Of a DNA stretch of 64,000 nt, positions 34,735 through 44,448 are shown in pieces. Under the pieces are notes generated by a model. It ran no database searches and was not told the DNA's origin. It saw only the letters and a list, made by a program, of their open reading frames with translations. The translations under genes were made by a program, and so were the position numbers. Origin of the DNA: Aphodoplasma sp045592745 (GTDB taxonomy: Bacteria > Bacillota > Clostridia > UBA1381 > UMGS1253); the NCBI GenBank assembly GCA_045592745.1, contig JAZNVH010000010.1:1-64000 (forward strand), written 5' to 3'. Position 1 is the first letter of the stretch. Every line of letters begins with the position of its first letter.

Positions 34735-34765
34735 GTCTGTAAATTTATGAAGGAGGACTAATAAA

Positions 34766-35764
34766 ATGGCTTTATTTGAAAGTTATGAAAGAAGAATTGA
34801 CCATATAAACGAAGTTTTGAAAGAAAACGGCATTTCCTCTATTGAGGAGGCAAGAAAAATTTGTGAAGATAAGGGCATAGATGTGTACAACCTTGTAAAA
34901 GGTATTCAGCCAATATGCTTTGAGAACGCATGCTGGGCATACATCGTAGGTGCTGCAATCGCAATCAAAAGAGGCGTTACAAACGCTGCTGATGCGGCTG
35001 CTGTTATCGGCGAAGGCTTGCAGGCTTTCTGCATAAAGGGTTCTGTTGCTGACGACAGAAAGGTTGGTCTTGGACATGGTAACCTTGCTTCAATGCTCTT
35101 AAAGGAAGAGACAAAGTGCTTTGCTTTCCTTGCAGGACATGAGTCTTTTGCTGCTGCTGAAGGTGCAATCGGTATTGCAAAGTCAGCTAACAAGGTTCGT
35201 AAAGAGCCTTTAAAGGTTATCCTCAACGGCCTTGGCAAAGATGCTGCACAGATTATTTCAAGAATCAACGGTTTTACATTTGTTGAAACTGATTTTGATT
35301 ACTATACAGGCGAGCTTAAGATTGTAAGCACAAAGGCTTATTCAAACGGCGAGCGTGCTGCGGTAAATTGTTACGGCGCAAACGATGTTCGTGAAGGCGT
35401 TGCAATCATGCATCACGAGTCTGTTGACGTATCAATTACAGGTAACTCAACAAACCCGACACGTTTCCAGCATCCTGTTGCAGGTACTTATAAGAAAGAG
35501 TGCCATGAAATCGGCAAAAAGTACTTCTCAGTTGCATCGGGCGGCGGTACAGGAAGAACACTTCATCCTGATAACATGGCTGCAGGTCCTGCTTCCTATG
35601 GTATGACAGATACAATGGGAAGAATGCACTCGGACGCTCAGTTTGCAGGTTCATCTTCAGTTCCGGCTCACGTTGAAATGATGGGACTTATCGGTATGGG
35701 TAATAACCCCATGGTAGGTGCTACTGTTGCTGTTGCAGTTGCTATTGAAGAAGCAAGCAAATAA
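34766..35764 (+). CDS. GGGtGRT protein (glycine-rich SFCGS family)
   Basis: A 332-residue protein carrying the name-giving GGGTGRT motif (SVASGGGTGRTLHPDNM), a family of unknown function in anaerobic bacteria. Other conserved blocks are CFENACWAYIVGAA, GLGHGNLASMLL and AFLAGHESFAAAEGAIG. No signal peptide. GGAGGAC ribosome-binding site. It is consistently partnered with a NifU-like gene, as here, which suggests a shared cofactor- or radical-related task. A strong palindrome (35810-35851) lies after it. Confidence 0.85.
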   Translation: MALFESYERRIDHINEVLKENGISSIEEARKICEDKGIDVYNLVKGIQPICFENACWAYIVGAAIAIKRGVTNAADAAAVIGEGLQAFCIKGSVADDRKVGLGHGNLASMLLKEETKCFAFLAGHESFAAAEGAIGIAKSANKVRKEPLKVILNGLGKDAAQIISRINGFTFVETDFDYYTGELKIVSTKAYSNGERAAVNCYGANDVREGVAIMHHESVDVSITGNSTNPTRFQHPVAGTYKKECHEIGKKYFSVASGGGTGRTLHPDNMAAGPASYGMTDTMGRMHSDAQFAGSSSVPAHVEMMGLIGMGNNPMVGATVAVAVAIEEASK

Positions 35765-35809
35765 TGACACTTTTGAGGTTTAAAGACGCAAAATTTCAGA
35801 TGTAAATAA

Positions 35810-35851
35810 TTAGACCCATCATTTTGAGTAAAATCACGATGATGGGTCTAA
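35810..35851. repeat. 13-bp palindrome upstream of the RAYT gene
   Basis: TTAGACCCATCAT (35810-35822) pairs perfectly with ATGATGGGTCTAA (35839-35851). It lies between the GGGtGRT gene and the transposase, and may be the left structured end of the element or a terminator. Confidence 0.7.
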
Positions 35852-35872
35852 GGTTTTCAGGAGCAATTTATT

Positions 35873-36388
35873 GTGACAGGATTTTCAAAAAGAAAAAATA
35901 TTCGGTTAAAGAATTTTGATTATTCACAAAACGGATATTATTTTGTGACGATTTGCACCCACACCCACAAACGTCAAAATTTATTTGGCAAAATCGTAGG
36001 GGTGACCTTGTATGGTAGCCCCGCAAAAATGATTGAAAAATGGTTATTGGAAACCCAAAATAAATTTGCCGATGTTAAAATTACCGATTATGTGATAATG
36101 CCCGACCATATACATTTTATCGTATCAAAAATGTGCGATGGAAAAACAACAGACGACCACACGGGGTCGTCCCTACGGGATATCGTGGGTTGGTTTAAAA
36201 CAATGACAACAAATGAATACATCAGAAAGGTTAAACAAAACGAATATCCGCCGTTTTTTGAAAAAATATGGCAGAGAGGATATTATGAACATATCATAAG
36301 GGACGCAAAGGATTATCTTACAAAGGCAAATTATATAAAAACAATGTGTATAAATAAAAACAAAGTCAGACAAGCATTAATAGTCTGA
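35873..36388 (+). CDS. REP-associated tyrosine transposase (RAYT, Y1/HUH type)
   Basis: A 171-residue transposase-like protein with the HUH motif in MPDHIHFIV, the N-terminal YYFVTICTH and the catalytic-Tyr region WQRGYYEHIIRD. RAYTs act on REP hairpins headed by a GTAG-type tetranucleotide. GTG start with AGGAG upstream. Unusually, the coding sequence contains two GTAG-headed hairpins in opposite orientation (35996-36022 and 36152-36176). The gene is flanked by palindromes at 35810-35851 and 36356-36398, the latter overlapping its stop codon. Probably an intact single-copy domesticated transposase. Confidence 0.88.
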   Translation: MTGFSKRKNIRLKNFDYSQNGYYFVTICTHTHKRQNLFGKIVGVTLYGSPAKMIEKWLLETQNKFADVKITDYVIMPDHIHFIVSKMCDGKTTDDHTGSSLRDIVGWFKTMTTNEYIRKVKQNEYPPFFEKIWQRGYYEHIIRDAKDYLTKANYIKTMCINKNKVRQALIV

Positions 36389-36398
36389 CTTTGTTTTT
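36356..36398. terminator. Palindrome/terminator at the RAYT 3' end
   Basis: A perfect 16-bp stem, 36356-36371 with 36383-36398, with an 11-base loop and T run. It spans the last RAYT codons. Confidence 0.8.
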
Positions 36399-36422
36399 GT
36401 TAGTTTGCAAATTAGAATTTGA

Positions 36423-36653
36423 TTAACTAAGATTATTTTCGTAATTTGTTGTATCGATAATCAATTTTTTGCACTTTGGACAGCAATCGCTCTCAATATG
36501 ATGAGGGGACATTGCAGGCACTTCTAAATGTAATGCATATTTTTCTTTGTTGTCAGGGCGAGTGCTTAACCTATGCTTTCTTTCGCTCCAAATTGTTGTT
36601 CCGCAATTTAAATATCCATGAACTATTTCTGTATTGCAAAAAGGACATTTCAT
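36423..36653 (-). CDS. DUF6487-like zinc-ribbon protein
   Basis: A 76-residue protein starting MKCPFCNTEIVHGYLNCG and ending CCPKCKKLIID, with two CxxC pairs that should bind one zinc. The arrangement resembles the DUF6487 family; function unknown. ATG 36653 with AAGGAGTG upstream. It lies convergent to the RAYT gene. Confidence 0.7.
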   Translation of the reverse strand: MKCPFCNTEIVHGYLNCGTTIWSERKHRLSTRPDNKEKYALHLEVPAMSPHHIESDCCPKCKKLIIDTTNYENNLS

Positions 36654-36785
36654 ACAAATACACTCCTTTGTTAAATCTATGTTTGTCAAATAGTTAATAG
36701 ACAATTTTACCACAAAAATTATACCATTATTACTTTTTTAAATCAATATTTTTTCAAAATTCGTTAAAGGTGATTACAAAAAACA

Positions 36786-36814
36786 TTTACATAATAACGG
36801 GGTTGTGATATACT
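36786..36814 (+). promoter_or_regulatory. nagA promoter
   Basis: TTTACA (36786-36791), 17 bases, TATACT (36809-36814). Confidence 0.7.
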
Positions 36815-36865
36815 GTATAAAATATGTATTTTACATATTTATACCAATAACAAGAAGGTGTTTTT

Positions 36866-38029
36866 GTGATAACAAGGATTAAAAATGCAAAGCTGATATT
36901 GCCTGATAAAATTGATGAAAAGCAATTTTTGTATTATGAGGACGGCGTCATTAGTGTTATAACCGACAAAGAGCTTTCATATGATAATGAAATTGATGCA
37001 AATGGTTGCTATGTATCACCTGGCTTTATTGATATGCACACTCACGGCGGCGGCGGATACGACTTTATGGATGGCGGCACAGACGCTATTGTAAAAGGTG
37101 CGGCTATGCATTTAAAGCATGGAACAACGTCAATTCTTCCTACATCGCTTGCGTGCTCAAATGACGTGCTTTTGGAGTTTTTAAAGGATTTAAAGACAGT
37201 TATTGACAACGGACTTTGCCTATCAAATATTGTAGGCGCACATCTTGAAGGCCCGTATTTTTCGCATGCTCAAAGCGGTGCACAAAACCCTGATTACATA
37301 ACAGCGCCAAAGCCCGACGAGTATGAGCATATTATAAAAGAATATGGAAATATTATAAAACGCTGGAGCTTTGCTCCAGAGCTTGAGGGAAGCGAACGCT
37401 TTTGCAAAATGCTTATAGAAAATGGCATTTTACCTTCAATTGGACACAGTGATGCAACGTATGACGAGCTTTTGCCATCTTATGAGGCAGGTGCACGTAT
37501 GGTAACGCATTTTTATTCGGGAATGTCAACAATTACGAGAAAGGGAGGGTTTAGACAGCTTGGTGTTATTGAGAGTACATACCTTCTTGATGATGTGAAT
37601 GCAGAGATTATTGCTGACGGCTGTCATTTGCCTGCGCCTCTTTTAAAGCTTATTGTTAAACAGCTTGGCACAGATAATATATGCCTTGTTACAGATTCTA
37701 TGCGTGGAGCGGGTATGCCTGATGGTGAGTCGCTTCTTGGAAGAAAGGCAGAGGGCATGCCTTGTGTTATAGAGGACGGTGTGGCAAAGCTTTTAGACCG
37801 TTCGGCTTTTGCGGGAAGCGTTGCAACAGCAGACAGACTTGTGCGCACAATGGTAAAACAGGCAGGCGTGAGCGTGTTTGATGCAGTAAAAATGATAACT
37901 AAAAACCCTGCAAAAATACTTGACCTTGACAATCGCGGAAGCCTCGTCGAAGGAAATGTTGCAGATATTGTAATTTTTGATGATGATATTAATATTAAGT
38001 GTGTTATAGCGCAGGGAAAGACTGTTTGA
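36866..38029 (+). CDS. nagA: N-acetylglucosamine-6-phosphate deacetylase
   Basis: A 387-residue amidohydrolase that converts GlcNAc-6-phosphate to glucosamine-6-phosphate, linking amino-sugar use and cell-wall recycling to glycolysis. Metal motif HTHGGGGYDF, the HLEGP block, SIGHSDA and the catalytic Asp in VTDSMRGAGMPDG are intact. GTG start at 36866 with AGAAGGTG upstream. NagB is not adjacent. Confidence 0.95.
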   Translation: MITRIKNAKLILPDKIDEKQFLYYEDGVISVITDKELSYDNEIDANGCYVSPGFIDMHTHGGGGYDFMDGGTDAIVKGAAMHLKHGTTSILPTSLACSNDVLLEFLKDLKTVIDNGLCLSNIVGAHLEGPYFSHAQSGAQNPDYITAPKPDEYEHIIKEYGNIIKRWSFAPELEGSERFCKMLIENGILPSIGHSDATYDELLPSYEAGARMVTHFYSGMSTITRKGGFRQLGVIESTYLLDDVNAEIIADGCHLPAPLLKLIVKQLGTDNICLVTDSMRGAGMPDGESLLGRKAEGMPCVIEDGVAKLLDRSAFAGSVATADRLVRTMVKQAGVSVFDAVKMITKNPAKILDLDNRGSLVEGNVADIVIFDDDINIKCVIAQGKTV

Positions 38030-38075
38030 TTTTTGTTGTTTAATGTAATAATTAGTAATATTTTTCTTATTACTA

Positions 38076-38103
38076 TTGACTTTTTTGGTATTTTTGATAA
38101 ACT
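38076..38103 (+). promoter_or_regulatory. glyS promoter
   Basis: TTGACT (38076-38081), 16 bases, TAAACT (38098-38103). I see no T-box leader in the ~100 bases between it and the gene. Confidence 0.5.
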
Positions 38104-38205
38104 ATAAGTTAGTGGAAAATTGGTTATTAATACTATTTACAGTTTTTTACCAAGGTTTAAAGCAGATATTGTTTGTTGACCGATAAAATACGGAGGTAGA
38201 TTTGA

Positions 38206-39597
38206 TTGAAAAACACAGAAAAAACAATGGAGAAAATAGTTGCGCTGTGTAAGAGCAGAGGCTTTGTATATCCCGGCTCTGAAATATACGGCGGACTTGC
38301 AAACTCATGGGACTATGGACCGCTTGGTGTTGAGTTTAAAAACAACGTAAAGCGTGCATGGTGGAAAAAATTTATACAGGAGTCGCCTTATAACGTAGGT
38401 CTTGATGCGGCGATTATCATGAATCCGCGCGCATGGGTTGCATCGGGTCACGTTGGTGGATTTTCAGATCCTTTGATGGACTGTAAGGAATGTAAAGCGC
38501 GTTTTCGTGCAGACCAGCTTATTGAGGATTTTATGAAATCTAAAGGCGAGGTTGTAAGCGTTGATGGCTGGAGCAACGAAAAGATGCTCGAGTTTATAAA
38601 GGAAAATAACGTAGTTTGCCCTGAGTGTGGCAAGGCGAATTTTACAGATATTCGTAAGTTTAATCTTATGTTCAAGACATTTCAGGGTGTTACAGAGGAT
38701 GCTCAGTCAGAGCTTTATCTTCGTCCTGAAACAGCGCAGGGTATTTTTGTAAACTTTAAAAACGTACAGCGTACATCAAGAAAGAAGATACCTTTTGGCA
38801 TAGGTCAGGTTGGTAAATCGTTCCGTAACGAGATTACACCCGGCAACTTTGTGTTCAGAACACGTGAGTTTGAACAGATGGAGCTTGAATTCTTCTGTAA
38901 GCCTGGTACAGACCTTGAGTGGTTTGCATACTGGAAAAAATACTGCATGGACTTTTTATTATCGCTTGGTCTTCGCGAAGAGAATGTTCGCTTCCGTGAC
39001 CATGAGAAAGAAGAACTTTCACACTATTCAAATGCTACAACAGATATCGAGTTTGTATTCCCGTTTGGATGGGGTGAGCTTTGGGGCATAGCGGATAGAA
39101 CAGACTTTGACTTAAAGCAGCACGCAGAGCACTCGGGCGAGTCGATGGAATATCTTGACCCGACAACGAATGAGAAGTATGTTCCATATTGCGTAGAGCC
39201 GTCACTTGGTGCAGACAGAGTTGCGCTTGCATTTTTGGTTGACGCATATGATGAGGAGCAGCTTGAAGGTGATGATGTAAGAGTTGTGCTTCACTTGCAT
39301 CCTGCGCTTGCACCGATTAAGGCAGCAATTTTGCCACTTTCTAAAAAGCTCTCTGACGACGCGACAAAGATTTTTGAAACACTTTCAAAGAAGTATCGTG
39401 TAGAGTTTGACGAAACAGGCTCAATCGGTAAGCGTTATCGCAGACAGGACGAAATTGGAACACCGTTCTGTATCACATATGACTTTGATTCAGAGCAGGA
39501 TGGTTGCGTAACAGTGCGTGAGCGTGACAGCATGGAGCAGGTTCGTATGCCTATTGCTGATCTTGAGAAGTATCTGGATGAAAAACTTGCATTCTAA
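38206..39597 (+). CDS. glyS: Glycyl-tRNA synthetase, dimeric eukaryote-like type
   Basis: A 463-residue class II synthetase of the alpha2 type. Motif blocks: YPGSEIYGGLANSWDYGPLG near the start, motif 2 FRNEITPGNFVFRTREFEQM, and motif 3 near GADRVALAFL, followed by the anticodon-binding domain. TTG start 38206 with CGGAGG upstream. It has a CxxC zinc pair in the insert (CPECGK). Single gene, followed by secDF after 49 bases. Confidence 0.97.
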   Translation: MKNTEKTMEKIVALCKSRGFVYPGSEIYGGLANSWDYGPLGVEFKNNVKRAWWKKFIQESPYNVGLDAAIIMNPRAWVASGHVGGFSDPLMDCKECKARFRADQLIEDFMKSKGEVVSVDGWSNEKMLEFIKENNVVCPECGKANFTDIRKFNLMFKTFQGVTEDAQSELYLRPETAQGIFVNFKNVQRTSRKKIPFGIGQVGKSFRNEITPGNFVFRTREFEQMELEFFCKPGTDLEWFAYWKKYCMDFLLSLGLREENVRFRDHEKEELSHYSNATTDIEFVFPFGWGELWGIADRTDFDLKQHAEHSGESMEYLDPTTNEKYVPYCVEPSLGADRVALAFLVDAYDEEQLEGDDVRVVLHLHPALAPIKAAILPLSKKLSDDATKIFETLSKKYRVEFDETGSIGKRYRRQDEIGTPFCITYDFDSEQDGCVTVRERDSMEQVRMPIADLEKYLDEKLAF

Positions 39598-39646
39598 TTT
39601 GAAAATTAATTTTATAATTAATCATATTTAAGGAGGAAAATTACCA

Positions 39647-40918
39647 ATGAAGGCAAAAAGCATAACTTTTTTAGTATTGACCTTGATTTTGGTTTTAGCG
39701 ATAACACTTCTTTCGCTATTTGGACTAAATCTTTTTGGAAAACAATACTATACGGGTGTTTTACAGGAGGGTGGACTTAACCAGGGCATCGACCTTGCGG
39801 GCGGTTCTACAATTACATTTGAGGCAGACAAGCCCGATGTAACACAAGAGGAAATGGATTCTGTTGAGGCTGTTATGCGTGCGCGTCTTGCAGGCGAAGG
39901 CTATACAGAGGCAAGAGTCAGCAGAAATCAGTCGACACCTAACAGAATTCGTGTTGAGATTCCGTCAGTTACAAATACAGATGATGCTATTAAGCTTCTT
40001 GGCTCAACAGCTAAGCTTAGCTTTGCTGATGCTGATGGCAACATCGTTATGGATGGCGCAGATGTTAAGAGCGCATCATATAAGTTCGGACAGATAAGCG
40101 AAACAGGCGGTTCGGTTCACTATGTAGAGCTTAATTTGCAGGATTCCGGCGTAGAAAAGTTTTCAAACGCTACAGCTAGTGCAGTATCTAAGGCAACAGA
40201 GGGTAAGAACTATATAGCAATTATGATAGATGATACTGTTATATCAGCACCTTTTGTAGATGAGCAGATTACAACAGATACCTGCGTTATCTCGGGTTCA
40301 TTTGACCAGGCAAGTGCATCGATGCTTGCAAACCAGATTAAATCAGGTCAGCTCCCTGTTTCTTTAACAGCAATTGAGAGTAGCACAGTAGGTGCTGAGC
40401 TTGGTGAAAATGCACTTTCAACAAGTCTTTGGGCAGCACTTATAGGAATTATCTTGGTTATGATCTTTATGCTTATCTTCTATCGTTTGCCCGGCCTTGT
40501 AGCAGATATAGCTCTTCTTGGCTATATCGGTGTAATGTGCTTTATCATAGGTGCATTTAAGATTAACCTTAGCCTTTCGGGTATTGCCGGTATCGTTTTG
40601 TCAATCGGTATGGCGGTAGATGCTAACGTAATTATCTTTGAGAGAATCAAAGAAGAAATCAAGAGCGGTAAGACAGTTCGTGCATCTGTTGATGCAGGCT
40701 TCCACAGAGCGCTCAGTGCTATTATGGACGGTAACATTACAACGCTTATAGCTACTGTTGTACTTTGGCTCTCGGGCGTAGCTACTGTTCAGGGCTTTGC
40801 AGTAACTTTGTTTATCGGTGTTGTATTGTCAATGCTTTCAGCAATCACACTTACGAAGTTCTTGTTAAAGCAGATTGTTGGTCTTAATGTAAAGAACACA
40901 AAGCTTTATGGTGCGTAA
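39647..40918 (+). CDS. secD: Protein translocase subunit SecD
   Basis: A 423-residue inner-membrane protein that with SecF uses the proton gradient to complete protein export. The first helix (about 6-28), the GLDLAGG-type motif QGIDLAGGSTITFE, the P1 domain and five C-terminal helices are visible, ending GMAVDANVIIFERIKEE and a last helix. AGGAGG ribosome-binding site. secF follows 17 bases on. Confidence 0.96.
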   Translation: MKAKSITFLVLTLILVLAITLLSLFGLNLFGKQYYTGVLQEGGLNQGIDLAGGSTITFEADKPDVTQEEMDSVEAVMRARLAGEGYTEARVSRNQSTPNRIRVEIPSVTNTDDAIKLLGSTAKLSFADADGNIVMDGADVKSASYKFGQISETGGSVHYVELNLQDSGVEKFSNATASAVSKATEGKNYIAIMIDDTVISAPFVDEQITTDTCVISGSFDQASASMLANQIKSGQLPVSLTAIESSTVGAELGENALSTSLWAALIGIILVMIFMLIFYRLPGLVADIALLGYIGVMCFIIGAFKINLSLSGIAGIVLSIGMAVDANVIIFERIKEEIKSGKTVRASVDAGFHRALSAIMDGNITTLIATVVLWLSGVATVQGFAVTLFIGVVLSMLSAITLTKFLLKQIVGLNVKNTKLYGA

Positions 40919-40935
40919 GAAAGGGAGGAATTAAA

Positions 40936-41844
40936 ATGTTTAGCGTTACAAAAAATAAGGTATGGCTGTTGTTACTCCCTATTGTACTCATTATTGCAGG
41001 TATAATCGGGCTTTTGGTAAATGGCGGCTTTAAACAGGATATTGACTTTGCAGGCGGAACATCAATGCAGATTGATATCGGCAGAACACTTAGTGGCAGC
41101 GAGCGTGAAGAACTTTCAAAGGTATACTCAGATGCAGCAAAGCTTGAGGTTAAGCCTATTGTACAAACTACAGGTCAGGCATTTGACCAGGTAATTGTTA
41201 AATCGACAACTCTCACAGAAGAGCAGAAGAATCTTGCTTTTGAGGCTGTAAAAAACAAGTTCTCACTTGCTGATGATGCGCTTTTGAGTACATCAAGTCA
41301 GAGTGCAAGCTATGGTAATGAGATGAAGAGAAATACACTTTTGTATTCACTTATTGCTGCAATTTTGATGCTTATATATATTGCAATACGTTTTGAGTGG
41401 AAAAAGGGTGTTATGGCGGTTGCAGCTCTTGCAATAAACATTCTTGTTATGCTTTCTGTATATGCAATATGCAAAATTCCGCTTTCAACAACATTTATTG
41501 CGGCTATTTTGACAGTTTTGGGTTATTCAATTAATGATACAATCGTTATCTTTGACAGAATAAGAGAAAACACAAAGCGTTCAAAGAAAGAATCTGCAAC
41601 CGAGATTACAGAAAAGAGTATCTGGCAGAGTATGACTCGTACAATAAATACTTCTATCACAACTCTTGTTACTATCGTAATTCTCTACTTTATGGGTGCA
41701 ACTGCACTTAAAGACTTTGCGCTTCCGATTATAATCGGTGTCATCTGCGGTTCTTATACATCAATTTTTGTTGCAAGTCCGTGGTGGGCTGCTTGGAGCG
41801 ATGTAAATCGTAAAGAGATAAAATCCAAAAAAGCAAAGGCATAA
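40936..41844 (+). CDS. secF: Protein translocase subunit SecF
   Basis: A 302-residue partner of SecD with six membrane helices. The periplasmic-type motif QDIDFAGGTSMQI and the conserved GYSINDTIVIFDRIREN are present. AGGGAGG ribosome-binding site 7 bases before ATG. A strong terminator (41864-41899) ends the operon. Confidence 0.96.
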   Translation: MFSVTKNKVWLLLLPIVLIIAGIIGLLVNGGFKQDIDFAGGTSMQIDIGRTLSGSEREELSKVYSDAAKLEVKPIVQTTGQAFDQVIVKSTTLTEEQKNLAFEAVKNKFSLADDALLSTSSQSASYGNEMKRNTLLYSLIAAILMLIYIAIRFEWKKGVMAVAALAINILVMLSVYAICKIPLSTTFIAAILTVLGYSINDTIVIFDRIRENTKRSKKESATEITEKSIWQSMTRTINTSITTLVTIVILYFMGATALKDFALPIIIGVICGSYTSIFVASPWWAAWSDVNRKEIKSKKAKA

Positions 41845-41863
41845 TAAAAAAGTATAGATTATT

Positions 41864-41899
41864 TAAAAAGGCTTTCGATTTTTCGAAAGCCTTTTTTGT
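41864..41899. terminator. Terminator after secDF
   Basis: AAAAAGGCTTTCGA and TCGAAAGCCTTTTTT pair across a TTTT loop. Between 41900 and 42168 the sequence is very AT-rich and holds no gene; I see no convincing promoter beyond -10-like AT runs. Confidence 0.9.
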
Positions 41900-42168
41900 A
41901 TCAAAACATAAAAAAGTAAACATAGATTATACGAAATATCAATATTATGTTTAGTGGCTGAGAAAAAAGTGTATAAAAAGGATATAAAGATAATATGATT
42001 ATTCAACAGGTTTTATATACAAAATGCACATAAAAAAATATCAATATTGTTTATTTTTTAGGTAGGAAAAACAAAAATAAGATAGAATATTGCATATTAA
42101 GGGATAAAATAAGTTTCTAATATATAAAAATTGGAAACATAATAAATAAAATTCGGGAGGTAGTTAAC

Positions 42169-44229
42169 ATGGAAAAGTTTAAACCGGAAAAAATCAGGAA
42201 TATTTGTTTTGCAGGTCATGGCAGATCGGGAAAGACGACTCTGTGTGAGGCTATGCTTTACTACAGTGGTGGTGTTGACCGTTTTGGAAGCGTTGCAGAC
42301 GGCACATCCGTAATGGATTATGACCCTGAGGAAATAAAACGTAATTTTTCGATAAGTACAACGGTTGCACCGGTAGAATATAAAGACTGTAAAATTAACC
42401 TTATTGACACGCCCGGTTATTTTGATTTTGTGGGCGGTATATGCGAGGGTATGCGCGGCGCTGACAGCGTTGTTATAACAGTAAGCGGAAAGTCGGGCGT
42501 GGGCGTTGGCACTGAAAATGTATTCCGTAGCGCCGTAAAGGCAAAAAAGCCTATCGCTATGTTTATCACAAAGCTTGAAAACGAACATTCTGATTATGAT
42601 GGTATTTTAGAGCAGATAAAAAGCCGTTTTGGTTCGGCGGTTGTGCCCTTTACAATTCCGATTATAGAGGATAAAAAGGTAGTTGGTTTTGCGGATGTGA
42701 TTTCACAGAAAGCATATAGCTGTGACGGCTTTGAGATTAGTGAAATTGCAATGCCTGATTCTGTAAGCGGTAAGGTTTCGGACGCGAGAAATGTATTGTT
42801 TGAGCAGATTGCTGAAACTGATGAGGCGCTTATGGAGAAGTTCTTTGACGGAGAACAGTTTAGTGAACAGGAAATCTTTGGCGGAATTAAAAGTGGTCTT
42901 AAAGAGAGCATAATTGTTCCTGTATTTGCAGGTGAGCTTTCAAAAGGAGCGGGCGTAAGCTTGTTTATGGATGCGCTTATTTCATATATGCCTTCGCCGA
43001 TATGTGCCGAAGCGGTGCTTGCTACAAACACAAAAACTGATGATATAGTTGAGCTTAAAGCAGATGAAGCGGGCGATGTTGTTGCATGTGTATTTAAAAC
43101 AGTAGCAGATCCATACGTTGGCAAGCTTTCGATTTTCCGTGTTATATCGGGTGTTTTGAAGAGTGATTCGACGCTTTATAATCCTACAAAGGATATAAGC
43201 GAGAAGATTGGACGCCTTTATACCATTAAAGGTAAAAAGCAGATAGAAACAGATAGCGTTGGTGCGGGTGATATCGGAGCTGTGACAAAGCTTGCGGGCA
43301 CTACTACGGGAGATACACTTTGCAAACCCGGTCTTAACATAGCGCTTGAGAGTATTGATTATCCTGCGCCGGTTATTTCGCTTGCGGTACTTCCTGTTGC
43401 TAAGGGTGATGAAGAAAAGATACATGCCGGACTTGTTAAGCTAAGAGAGGAAGATCCGACATTCAAAGTTTCGAATAATCACGAAACTCACCAGATGATT
43501 ATAGAAGGTCAGGGCGAGCAGCACATAGATGTTATAGTAAGCAAGCTTAAGACAAAATACGGTGTAAGCGTAAAGCTTGAAGAGCCTATTGTACCGTACC
43601 GTGAGGCAATTAAGGGTCGTGCAAAGGTTGAAGGAAAGCACAAAAAACAATCGGGCGGACATGGACAGTATGGTCATGTTATAATTGAATTTGAGCCTGG
43701 TATTCAGGATGGTCTTGAATTTGCAGAAAATGTATTTGGTGGCAGCGTGCCGAAAAACTATTTCCCGGCTGTTGAAAAAGGACTTCGTGATTGTATGGAG
43801 CATGGTGTTTTGGCAGGTTACCCTGTAGTAAGCCTTAAAGCAACACTATTAGATGGTTCGTATCATCCGGTTGACTCGTCGGAAATGGCGTTCAAGGTTG
43901 CAGCAGGACTTGCGTTCAAAACAGGACTTGCACAGGCAAATCCGATACTTCTTGAGCCTATTGGTTATTTGAAGGTAAGTATTCCGGAAAATATGATGGG
44001 TGATATAATAGGCGATATTAATAAGCGCCGCGGACGTATACTTGGAATGGGCAGCGGAGAGGTTGAGGCAGAGGTTCCGGTTGCCGAGATGTTTAAATAT
44101 GCGACTGATTTGCGTTCGATGACACAAGGTAAGGGTAGCTTCTCGTTTGACTTTGTTCGTTATGAGGAAGCACCGAAAAATGTGGTTGATAAAGTGATTA
44201 TGGACGCAAAAGCCAAACAGAGCGAGTGA
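42169..44229 (+). CDS. EF-G-like translational GTPase paralogue
   Basis: A 686-residue member of the EF-G superfamily with all five domains. The P-loop is GHGRSGKT (16-23) instead of the EF-G GHVDAGKT, and the NKxD position reads TKLE, a change seen in the EF-G-like (type II/FusB-type) subgroup. DTPGYFDF and the domain IV block GSVPKNYFPAVEKG are intact. CGGGAGG ribosome-binding site. Main fusA is normally in the str operon, so this is a second copy, possibly for ribosome recycling or stress. A GC-rich hairpin (44285-44307) follows. Confidence 0.85.
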   Translation: MEKFKPEKIRNICFAGHGRSGKTTLCEAMLYYSGGVDRFGSVADGTSVMDYDPEEIKRNFSISTTVAPVEYKDCKINLIDTPGYFDFVGGICEGMRGADSVVITVSGKSGVGVGTENVFRSAVKAKKPIAMFITKLENEHSDYDGILEQIKSRFGSAVVPFTIPIIEDKKVVGFADVISQKAYSCDGFEISEIAMPDSVSGKVSDARNVLFEQIAETDEALMEKFFDGEQFSEQEIFGGIKSGLKESIIVPVFAGELSKGAGVSLFMDALISYMPSPICAEAVLATNTKTDDIVELKADEAGDVVACVFKTVADPYVGKLSIFRVISGVLKSDSTLYNPTKDISEKIGRLYTIKGKKQIETDSVGAGDIGAVTKLAGTTTGDTLCKPGLNIALESIDYPAPVISLAVLPVAKGDEEKIHAGLVKLREEDPTFKVSNNHETHQMIIEGQGEQHIDVIVSKLKTKYGVSVKLEEPIVPYREAIKGRAKVEGKHKKQSGGHGQYGHVIIEFEPGIQDGLEFAENVFGGSVPKNYFPAVEKGLRDCMEHGVLAGYPVVSLKATLLDGSYHPVDSSEMAFKVAAGLAFKTGLAQANPILLEPIGYLKVSIPENMMGDIIGDINKRRGRILGMGSGEVEAEVPVAEMFKYATDLRSMTQGKGSFSFDFVRYEEAPKNVVDKVIMDAKAKQSE

Positions 44230-44448
44230 TTTTGGACGTTTTTTAGACAAAATTAACAAAGATTTTTAATAGGTGAAAAGAGGGTGGGGCGCAGGCTATG
44301 CGCCCCATAGCTTTTGTGCATTGTATACAAAAATGCATTTTTGTTTTTGTTCAAATGGGTTATGTCAATTTGATTTTGTATGTGGTATAATAATCTACGT
44401 TGATAAGACATTTACGACTTATTAAAAACAGAAAGGGGTATTTATAAA

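Noticed and set aside
38104..38205. T-box leader for glyS (and 49715-49809 for asnS)
   Set aside because: No AGGGTGGNACCGCG-type antiterminator sequence or terminator is present; the leaders are short and AT-rich.
42600..44200. Long open frames antisense to the EF-G paralogue
   Set aside because: They arise from codon periodicity of the sense gene and have no start signals.
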